A stretch of DNA of 45,165 bases from Lachnospiraceae bacterium (GTDB lineage: Bacteria > Bacillota > Clostridia > Lachnospirales > Lachnospiraceae): positions 1 through 45,165 of the forward strand of contig JAILMB010000280.1 of NCBI GenBank assembly GCA_024692825.1. The letters run 5' to 3'. Below the pieces are notes generated by a model that was not told the DNA's origin, did not search any database, and saw only the letters and a list, made by a program, of their open reading frames with translations. A program made the translations under genes and the position numbers. This document shows, piece after piece, positions 17,302 to 24,091 of the stretch. The stretch's first letter is position 1. Each line of letters begins with the position of its first letter.

Positions 17302-17393
17302 GTCTAAATTATGATATAGAAGTAAAAAATATGATATTTATAATGAATTTACATAGGTTATGATAAAATAAATGAAAAGGAGGAGGATAGATT

Positions 17394-19829
17394 ATGGCAT
17401 TAGCAAACTATGAAACAGAACATATAGATAAGGTTCGCGACATATCATCAGAATGTATGGTGTTATTAAAGAGCAATGGAGATTTTCCCTTAAAGGAAGC
17501 GGGAAAAGTTGCTTTATATGGAAATGGTGCCAGACGAACAATAAAGGGTGGTACCGGCTCAGGAGATGTGAACTCAAGATTTTATGTTACCTGTGAGTAT
17601 GGTTTAAAAAAAGCGGGATTTTTTATTACGACGGATAAGTGGATGGATGCTTATGATGAAATTTGTGAAAAGCATAAAGAAGCTTTTGTAAAAAAGATGA
17701 AGGCTGAGGCAAAGGCGGTAAAATTGCCTGCAATGATGTATGCTATGGGAAAGGTGCTAACAGAGCCTGAGTATGAACTCCCCATAGATGGAGAAGGGGA
17801 TGTTTGTGTGTATGTCCTTTCCAGAAATTCTGGAGAAGGAAATGACAGAGTTCCTGAAGCAGGAGATGTGTTGCTGACTGAAGCAGAAAAAAGAGATATT
17901 TTGAAGTGTTTCAAGCAGTACAAAAAGTTTATTCTCGTATTAAATGTAGGCGGTGTGATCGACTTGTCTGATGTTTCAGAAGTTGAAAATATCCTGGTCT
18001 TATCACAGCTTGGCGTTTCAACAGGAGATGCTCTTGCAGATGTTTTATTAGGAAAGAGTAATCCATCTGGAAAGTTAACCACCACTTGGAGTGCATGGAA
18101 AGATTACTCTACCATAGGAGAATTTGGAGATAAAAACGAGACTCGTTATAAAGAAGGCGTTTATGTCGGATATCGTTACTTTGATTCTGTAGGGAAAAGG
18201 GCGCTCTATCCCTTTGGATATGGGTTGTCTTATACTACCTTTTCCATGGAATGCAAGGATGTTTCGGTAGAAGATACAAAGGTTCATCTTAGCTGTATAG
18301 TGAAAAACACCGGGGCTATGAAGGGAAAAGAAGTAGCACAGCTTTATGTTACCTGTCCCTGGGGAAAATTAGATCAGCCTTATCAGAAATTGGCAACTTA
18401 TCAAAAGACGAAGCTTTTGGCTCCGGGAGAAGAAGAAAAACTGGAACTTTCCTTTGGCATGGAAGAGATTGCGTCCTATGATGAAGAAAGTGCATCCTAC
18501 CTATTAGAAAAGGGACAGTATATTTTACGACTTGGAGCAAACAGTCAGGATACCAAAGAGGTAGCTGCTTTGGAATTGAAAGAGACAGTGACCCTTCGCA
18601 AATTAAGTCGTGTGGGTGGAAATACAGACTTTAAGGATTTTGTCCCAGAGAAGACATGGAGTGATGTATCACAGGGAAGTACAAAGGTAATCAGCGTAGA
18701 TGAGAAGGCATTTGAATGCTTATCATGGCCAAAGCCAATGGAACTTAGTAAGAGAGCAAAAGATTTTGTCTCTACTCTTACAGAAGAAGAATTGATTTAT
18801 TTAAATATCGGTCAATTTAGTGAGAAGGGAGGCATTAATTCTGTAATTGGAGCGCAATCAGGTCATGTGGCAGGTGCTGCAGGAGAAAGCTCTTCAAGGG
18901 TGAATGGTATTGCTCCAATTATTATGGCAGATGGCCCTGCAGGTTTACGTTTGAATAAGGAATATGTTAAGACAAAGGATGGGGTAAAGGCAGTTGGTAA
19001 TACTATGCCAGAAGGATTTGATGATTATCTTTCCCCTGTTGTAAAATTTGCTCTGGATAAACTGGTGTATCGCAAGCCGAAAAAGGATGTCTTTACACAA
19101 TACTGTACAGCAATTCCTATTGGAACAGCTCTTGCTCAGTCATGGAGCGATGAAGTATGTATGATGTGTGGAGATATTGTTGGAGATGAGATGGAGCGCT
19201 TTGGTGTACAACTTTGGTTGGCACCGGCCTTTAATATTCATCGAACACCACTTTGCGGAAGAAACTTTGAATACTGTTCAGAAGATCCTTTGATTAGTGG
19301 AAAAGTAGGTGCAGCCATTACAAAGGGTGTGCAAAAACATAAAAACTGTGGTACGACCATTAAGCATTTCTGTTGCAACAATCAGGAACTTTCACGATAT
19401 CAAAATGATTCTATGGTATCAGAAAGAGCATTGCGTGAGATTTATTTGAAGAATTTTGAAATTTGTATCAGAGATTCTCATCCAATGGCCTTAATGACCT
19501 CTTATAACCTTTTAAATGGTGTTCATACAGCAGAACACGAAGATTTATTAAAAGGTGTATTGCGTGAGGAATGGGGATATGAAGGTCTGGTAATGAGTGA
19601 TTGGATTCTGGATATGATGGTGGACAAAAGTTGTAAAAACAGAACCACCCATTCTGCTCCGGCAATGAAGGCTGGAAATAATGTCTTCATGCCAGGATCA
19701 ACCGCTGATTTTAATCGAGCATTAAAGGCGGTAAAGAATGAGAGCGAAGAAGGCTATACTCTAACTCGAGAGGAATTAGAGTTTAATGCAGCCGTTCTTT
19801 GTGAAACCAGTTGGAAGTTACATGAGTAA
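17394..19829 (+). CDS. Glycoside hydrolase family 3 with permuted domain order (beta-glucosidase type)
   Basis: This retaining exo-beta-glycosidase probably acts in the cytosol on short oligosaccharides (no signal peptide). The 811 residues are in reverse of the usual GH3 order. First comes the alpha/beta sandwich domain (about 1-235, with YGNGARRTIKGGTGSGDVN and YVLSRNSGEGNDR). An FnIII-like domain follows (about 270-400, after YPFGYGLSYTTF), and the (beta/alpha)8 catalytic barrel (about 450-811) comes last. Barrel motifs are MADGPAGLRL, GTALAQSWSDE, RTPLCGRNFEYCSEDP, IKHFCCNNQE and the nucleophile Asp736 in GLVMSDW. This order is known from rumen and gut Clostridia such as Ruminococcus albus beta-glucosidase. 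SD GGAGGAGG precedes the ATG. Its stop abuts the stop of the convergent AlaX gene. Confidence 0.93.
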   Translation: MALANYETEHIDKVRDISSECMVLLKSNGDFPLKEAGKVALYGNGARRTIKGGTGSGDVNSRFYVTCEYGLKKAGFFITTDKWMDAYDEICEKHKEAFVKKMKAEAKAVKLPAMMYAMGKVLTEPEYELPIDGEGDVCVYVLSRNSGEGNDRVPEAGDVLLTEAEKRDILKCFKQYKKFILVLNVGGVIDLSDVSEVENILVLSQLGVSTGDALADVLLGKSNPSGKLTTTWSAWKDYSTIGEFGDKNETRYKEGVYVGYRYFDSVGKRALYPFGYGLSYTTFSMECKDVSVEDTKVHLSCIVKNTGAMKGKEVAQLYVTCPWGKLDQPYQKLATYQKTKLLAPGEEEKLELSFGMEEIASYDEESASYLLEKGQYILRLGANSQDTKEVAALELKETVTLRKLSRVGGNTDFKDFVPEKTWSDVSQGSTKVISVDEKAFECLSWPKPMELSKRAKDFVSTLTEEELIYLNIGQFSEKGGINSVIGAQSGHVAGAAGESSSRVNGIAPIIMADGPAGLRLNKEYVKTKDGVKAVGNTMPEGFDDYLSPVVKFALDKLVYRKPKKDVFTQYCTAIPIGTALAQSWSDEVCMMCGDIVGDEMERFGVQLWLAPAFNIHRTPLCGRNFEYCSEDPLISGKVGAAITKGVQKHKNCGTTIKHFCCNNQELSRYQNDSMVSERALREIYLKNFEICIRDSHPMALMTSYNLLNGVHTAEHEDLLKGVLREEWGYEGLVMSDWILDMMVDKSCKNRTTHSAPAMKAGNNVFMPGSTADFNRALKAVKNESEEGYTLTREELEFNAAVLCETSWKLHE

Positions 19830-20987
19830 TTAATTTAAAATAAGGGATTTGATTTCCTCAGAAGAGGCGGTGAGAGAACCTTGAATCATTTCAGGTTTTC
19901 CGCCGCCTTTTGCATGTAGTTTTTCTCGGAGGGTTTTCGCTAAGACGCTACAATCCTTTTCCATTGATCCAATGATAAAATTATATCCATGATCATTCTT
20001 ATTGAAGATGGCGCAGTATCCAGGATGGATGGTAGTTAAATGGTTGACTTCATATCGCAATACATTTGCGTCAGTGTTTTCTGTAAATAAAACCACATCG
20101 CAGGCGTCCGGATCAAGGGATGCACTTTTAAAGGCGAGAAGATTCTTTTGACTACTGGCTAGTTCCCCTCTCAGTACGCCTATATCCTCTTTTAGTTTAT
20201 TTACGGAAGGTACAATATCGTCAATCTTTGCAGAAGTGAGATGAGAAATCTCTCGACACTGTGATAGACGGAGACGATAGTCCATTAGGGCACGCATGCC
20301 ACAAAGGATGGATAAACGCACACCACCTTTGTAGTTTGTGATGTCAATTACTTTTAAAATTCCAACTTCAGCTGTGGATTTTACATGGGGTGCACAGCAG
20401 GCACAAATATCGGTATCCTCAATAGATACGATACGAATGGCACCCTTTAATTCTTTTTTACTGCGATAATCTAGGGTTGCTAGTTTTTCTTTTGAGGGAT
20501 AGTAACAAGTGACAGCTTTCCCTGCAAAAATAGCCTCGTTTGACTCTTTTTCTAATTCGAGGATTTCTTCTTCTGTCATAGGACCATTATAATCCATGGT
20601 AACTATGGAATCGCTTAGATGAAAACCAACATTTTCGTATCCAAATCTTTTGTTAACAAGACCGGAGAAAATATGTTCGCCGGTATGCTGCTGCATATTG
20701 GAGAAGCGGTGAGCCCAGTCAATTTGGCAGAATACGGTTTCATTTTCTTTCAGAGTAAGATTTGTGGCAGAAACGGTATGGATGATGATTTCGTCCTTTA
20801 TTTGAACGTCACATACTTCGTATCCGTTTATGGTACCTCGATCAGGAGTCTGCCCGCCTTCTTCGGGAAAGAAGACAGTTTGGTCTAAAATTATCTGACA
20901 GGTAGAATCGTCTACGTTTTTACAAGATAGAACTCTACTTTCACAGGTTGTTTGATAAGCATCAATATCATATAATTTCGTTGTCAT
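19830..20987 (-). CDS. AlaX-type alanyl-tRNA editing protein (long form with DHHA1-like C-terminus)
   Basis: This freestanding trans-editing protein hydrolyses mischarged Ser- or Gly-tRNA(Ala). With the start at 20987 it has 385 aa and opens MTTKLYDIDAY, as is typical for AlaX-L. The N-terminal domain has the FFPEEGGQTPDRG segment. The zinc site is formed by His101-x3-His105 (QQHTGEHIFSG) and Cys197-x3-His201 in CACCAPH. The C-terminal portion (about 250-385) ends with the DHHA1-like GGGKPEMIQGS motif seen at the end of AlaRS. The frame is open up to 21086, but only 20987 has an SD (AAAGGA), so that start is preferred. It converges on the GH3 gene with no spacer, and no terminator lies between them. 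Confidence 0.92.
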   Translation of the reverse strand: MTTKLYDIDAYQTTCESRVLSCKNVDDSTCQIILDQTVFFPEEGGQTPDRGTINGYEVCDVQIKDEIIIHTVSATNLTLKENETVFCQIDWAHRFSNMQQHTGEHIFSGLVNKRFGYENVGFHLSDSIVTMDYNGPMTEEEILELEKESNEAIFAGKAVTCYYPSKEKLATLDYRSKKELKGAIRIVSIEDTDICACCAPHVKSTAEVGILKVIDITNYKGGVRLSILCGMRALMDYRLRLSQCREISHLTSAKIDDIVPSVNKLKEDIGVLRGELASSQKNLLAFKSASLDPDACDVVLFTENTDANVLRYEVNHLTTIHPGYCAIFNKNDHGYNFIIGSMEKDCSVLAKTLREKLHAKGGGKPEMIQGSLTASSEEIKSLILN

Positions 20988-21117
20988 AGAAATATCCTTT
21001 ACTGTTTTATAATTTAAAAATAGTTCTTTTGCTATGGAGTTTAATAGCAACAAAACTATCATATCTTCTAGAGGAATAAATGTCACGAAAATGTTTGAAA
21101 AAAATTTAAAAAAGTAC

Positions 21118-21146
21118 TTGCATTCCTATAGGGTCTTCTGTATAAT
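21118..21146 (+). promoter_or_regulatory. Promoter of the tRNA-Gln gene
   Basis: TTGCAT (21118-21123), 17-bp spacer, perfect TATAAT (21141-21146). Transcription would start near 21153 and give a leader of about 70 nt before the tRNA. The leader contains small inverted repeats (GTTGA/TCAAC; TAGTTTT/AAAACTA). Confidence 0.75.
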
Positions 21147-21221
21147 GTCTATTGTTGACTTGGTTCAACAAACAGCCCAACCCGCTGAATAGTTTTATAA
21201 AAACTATAATTTTATAAATAA

Positions 21222-21294
21222 TGCCCAGTCGCCAAGTGGTAAGGCAACGGACTCTGACTCCGTCATTTCCAAGGTTCGAATCCTTGCTGGGCAG
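21222..21294 (+). tRNA. tRNA-Gln(CTG)
   Basis: The cloverleaf can be drawn by eye: acceptor TGCCCAG (21222-21228) with CTGGGCA (21287-21293) and discriminator G at 21294. The D stem is GCC/GGC, the anticodon stem ACGGA/TCCGT with loop CTCTGAC (anticodon CTG, reading CAG), and the T stem CAAGG/CCTTG with loop TTCGAAT. The CCA end is not encoded. The variable region is 6 nt (CATTTC), one longer than usual for a class I tRNA. It stands alone, with its own promoter and terminator. Confidence 0.95.
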
Positions 21295-21299
21295 CTATT

Positions 21300-21329
21300 A
21301 GACCATCTCTTATGAGATGGTCTTTTTTT
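21300..21329 (+). terminator. Terminator of the tRNA-Gln gene
   Basis: Perfect 10-bp stem AGACCATCTC (21300-21309) and GAGATGGTCT (21314-21323), loop TTAT, followed by six or more T. Confidence 0.93.
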
Positions 21330-21344
21330 ATGTTCAATCAAAAG

Positions 21345-21376
21345 AAAACTCCCGGAGAAAAGTTCTCCGGGAGTTT
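21345..21376 (-). terminator. Terminator of the OYE-family gene
   Basis: A perfect 14-bp inverted repeat, 21346-21359 with 21363-21376 (core CTCCCGGAGAA), with a 3-nt loop. On the minus strand it is followed by TTTTCTTTTG, and it lies 30 bp after the stop of the flavoprotein gene. Confidence 0.88.
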
Positions 21377-21405
21377 ATGTGTGTATGTAAAATATTTATA
21401 AAGTT

Positions 21406-23346
21406 TTATGCAAGAAATCCGCAAGCACGGTTTACTGCATCTAAAGTAGCTTCCATGATTCTGCCAGGACAGGCTGCATCACCAACTACGACCACTTCAT
21501 CAAAAGCTTCCTTTAAAGGAGCGAGTAATGCGTTTTCTGACTTCACACCGATTGCAAGAATAACGTTATCTGCATCAATGTGAGACTTGCTTTGATCCTT
21601 TGTGCTTTCTACATTTACACCAGTAGCATCAATAGATAATACCTTTTGACCTGTGCAAATAGTCTCATCGAATTTAGCAACACGAATCTTATAATCAACT
21701 AAAACGGAACGATATAAGCCACGACCGATTTCGTCCATCATTTCAATCAGAGAAACTTTCTTGCCATCATACGCAAGTGTTTCTGCAACTTCCATACCAG
21801 TGTTTCCACCACCGATAACGGCAATAGAACCATCTTTTACAGTTTTTGCGCCTGATAAGAATTCTTCAGCTGTGATTACATTTTCTCCATCTACACCATC
21901 AAAGCCAGGTACGATTGGAGTACCACCGGTTGTTAGGAATACACCAACTGGATTTACTGATTTTACAACATCCACAGTTGCTTCGCAGTTTAATCTCACT
22001 TCAATACCGGCAGCTTTTACTCTTGCAATTAAGCTGTTTTTGTAAGCGCCTAATTTGTCCTTTAATACAGGCTTGTCAGCAAGATTTAACTGGCCACCAA
22101 GAACGTCAGCCTTTTCAAAAATTACAGGCACAAATCCGCGGGTCTTTAATGTAAGTGCGGCTTCCATACCAGCCGGGCCACCACCGATGACTGCAACACA
22201 ACGTCCGTCGCCGTTTTTCTCATACTGAGAAAACTCAACTTCACGTCCACAACGTGGGTTAACGGTACATTTAATGTGTCCTAAGGTTCCGATGGAACCG
22301 AAGCAGTTCAAACAACCGATACAACGGTTTACTTCGTCCTCACGTCCTTCCTTTGTCTTTTTGATAAATTCAGGATCAGCTAAAGTAGCACGACCAAGAC
22401 CGATAAAGTCACAAACTTCTTCCTGTAAGAGTTCTTCTGCTATAGAAGGCTCTTTGATATTGTTTACAGCGATAACTGGAATGTTTACAGCTTCGCGAAT
22501 GGTTTTTGCAAGATGCTTCTTCCATCCCTGAGGATATGAAGCAGGCTCTACAATAGTAGTAGAAGATTCATAGATACCACTGGAAACATTGATGACATCA
22601 ATACCGCATTCTTCTAATGCTTTTGCAATAGGTACTGTCTGCTCTAAAGTAAGACCACCTTCCACAAATTCATCAGCGCTGATACGAACAGAAATAGGGA
22701 AGTCTTTTCCACAGGTTGCACGAATACCGGCAATGATTTCTGCCATAATAGTGAATCTTTTTTCAAAAGATCCGCCGTATTTATCTTCACGAACGTTGGT
22801 GTATGGTGATAGGAATTCATCTAGAAGATATCCGTGAGCACCGTGAAGTTCAACACCGTCAATTCCAGCAGCTTTTGCAATATTTGCACCTTTTACGAAA
22901 TCCTTTACAAGGCTTTCAACTTCTTCTGTAGTTAAGGCTCTAGGCTCTTCTTGTGTGACTTTACATGTGATTGCTGAAGGAGCTACAATCTGACGTCCTT
23001 CAATCATTGCAGATTTGTTTTCACGTCCAGGATGATGGAGCTGAACAAAGATTTTGGTGCCATAACGATGAACACGATCGGCAAGACGTTCAAGTCCTGG
23101 AATGAGTTTTGGGTCATTGGCACCTAACTGGCAGAGCATACCGGTACCATATTTGGGTTCTACACGTGTGATTTCGGTAATAATTAAACCGATGCCACCT
23201 TTTGCTCTTTCTTCGTAGTAACGAATAATGTGTTCGTTTGCTTCTCCGCTTGACTCTGCTAAACCTACACCCATAGCGGTCATAACAGAACGGTTTTTGA
23301 TGGTAAGTCTTCCAATCTTACCTTCTTCAAATAATTTTTTTGACAT
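21406..23346 (-). CDS. OYE-family NADH:flavin oxidoreductase (2,4-dienoyl-CoA reductase / 2-enoate reductase type)
   Basis: This 646-aa flavoprotein has an N-terminal old-yellow-enzyme TIM barrel (FMN; HHPGRENK at about 100, GAHGYLLDEFLSPYTNVREDKYGGS). A Cys cluster (CIGCLNCFGSIGTLGHIKC) for a [4Fe-4S] centre follows, and the C-terminal FAD/NAD domain has VIGGGPAGMEAA and VIGGGNTGMEVAE. Relatives include E. coli FadH, clostridial 2-enoate and cinnamate reductases, and BaiCD/BaiH bile-acid enzymes. All reduce C=C bonds of unsaturated acids or CoA thioesters, so the exact substrate is open. The start at 23346 has SD GGAGG; the in-frame codon at 23382 lacks one. It lies 105 bp downstream of a marR gene on the same strand and has its own terminator (21345-21376). 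Confidence 0.92.
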   Translation of the reverse strand: MSKKLFEEGKIGRLTIKNRSVMTAMGVGLAESSGEANEHIIRYYEERAKGGIGLIITEITRVEPKYGTGMLCQLGANDPKLIPGLERLADRVHRYGTKIFVQLHHPGRENKSAMIEGRQIVAPSAITCKVTQEEPRALTTEEVESLVKDFVKGANIAKAAGIDGVELHGAHGYLLDEFLSPYTNVREDKYGGSFEKRFTIMAEIIAGIRATCGKDFPISVRISADEFVEGGLTLEQTVPIAKALEECGIDVINVSSGIYESSTTIVEPASYPQGWKKHLAKTIREAVNIPVIAVNNIKEPSIAEELLQEEVCDFIGLGRATLADPEFIKKTKEGREDEVNRCIGCLNCFGSIGTLGHIKCTVNPRCGREVEFSQYEKNGDGRCVAVIGGGPAGMEAALTLKTRGFVPVIFEKADVLGGQLNLADKPVLKDKLGAYKNSLIARVKAAGIEVRLNCEATVDVVKSVNPVGVFLTTGGTPIVPGFDGVDGENVITAEEFLSGAKTVKDGSIAVIGGGNTGMEVAETLAYDGKKVSLIEMMDEIGRGLYRSVLVDYKIRVAKFDETICTGQKVLSIDATGVNVESTKDQSKSHIDADNVILAIGVKSENALLAPLKEAFDEVVVVGDAACPGRIMEATLDAVNRACGFLA

Positions 23347-23451
23347 AATTTTTCCTCCGCTTTCATACGTCTCGGATAACACCCCTATTATCCTTTTTGT
23401 GGGCCTTCATTATTAACAACGAAAAACCGTATGAAGTTTTGGAAAACATTT

Positions 23452-23943
23452 TTACTTACTTGTCCGTTTTATATTGTTTACATAAGTACTGTCTTCAATG
23501 GAAGTAGTTAAGGCTTCTGCTATGTGGGCTCGATAATCTGCAGGTATGCGATTTAAAGCCTTAAACATTGGTGCAAAATGACAGCGCAATATTTGTTCGG
23601 TATAAGCCATGTATAGCTTTTTCCCTTTGTCATTTACATTTACAAGAATTTCCTTTTTACTTCCGGTCAGTAATGATTTTGTTACAAGTCCCTTGGATTC
23701 CAGTCGATTGACAATTTTTGTAAAATTGGATTTTGTGATACCAAGACGAGAAGCGATTGTAGACATGTTATCATGTAAATCTTCATTCTCTAGAAGGTAT
23801 TCCAAAACCTGAATCTGTGCATATGAATATTGCACATCTTCAAATTCCAGCTTCTCAAGTTTGTATACTCCTGCGTAAATATTGCAGTACTTGATCAGCG
23901 CTTCAACCAGTTTTCTGTTGTCTCCCATCCATTCGAGTTTCAT
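23452..23943 (-). CDS. MarR family transcriptional regulator
   Basis: This 163-aa winged-helix protein has the MarR layout: N-terminal dimer helices, then HTH residues about 50-85 (LHDNMSTIASRLGITKSNFTKIVNRLESKGLVTKS) and the wing (KKEILVNVNDKGKKLY), and C-terminal helices. MarR proteins usually repress adjacent genes and release DNA on binding aromatic or oxidised ligands. The ATG at 23943 has SD AAAGGAG. The gene is divergent from the membrane hydrolase (24092) and upstream of the OYE gene. The shared intergenic region has a perfect 23-bp palindrome (24035-24057) that is the obvious operator candidate. Confidence 0.92.
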   Translation of the reverse strand: MKLEWMGDNRKLVEALIKYCNIYAGVYKLEKLEFEDVQYSYAQIQVLEYLLENEDLHDNMSTIASRLGITKSNFTKIVNRLESKGLVTKSLLTGSKKEILVNVNDKGKKLYMAYTEQILRCHFAPMFKALNRIPADYRAHIAEALTTSIEDSTYVNNIKRTSK

Positions 23944-24003
23944 AACAAAATCTCCTTTTGAATACTATATACACTTATATACTATATCCTCAAAATGAGT
24001 ATC

Positions 24004-24031
24004 TTGCAATTCACTCTATTAATAGTATAAT
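24004..24031 (+). promoter_or_regulatory. Promoter of the membrane hydrolase gene
   Basis: TTGCAA (24004-24009), 16-bp spacer, perfect TATAAT (24026-24031). The predicted start, near 24038, falls inside the palindrome at 24035-24057. Confidence 0.75.
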
Positions 24032-24034
24032 ATA

Positions 24035-24057
24035 TTTAGTTTCCAATGGAAACTAAA
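24035..24057. promoter_or_regulatory. Perfect palindrome, probable MarR operator
   Basis: Two 11-bp arms around one central A (24046): the left arm reads TTTAGTTTCCA and the right arm TGGAAACTAAA. It lies immediately after the -10 of the hydrolase promoter and about 92 bp upstream of the marR start. A protein bound here would cover the transcription start. Perfect palindromes of this size are typical of MarR sites. The assignment to this MarR is inference. Confidence 0.75.
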
Positions 24058-24091
24058 ATTTAATATTTTTTATTTGTAAAGGGGGATTTAT

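Noticed and set aside
21761-22837. Several open plus-strand frames opposite the OYE gene
   Set aside because: They are antisense shadows of a strongly supported flavoprotein; the products are low-complexity and unlike any known family.
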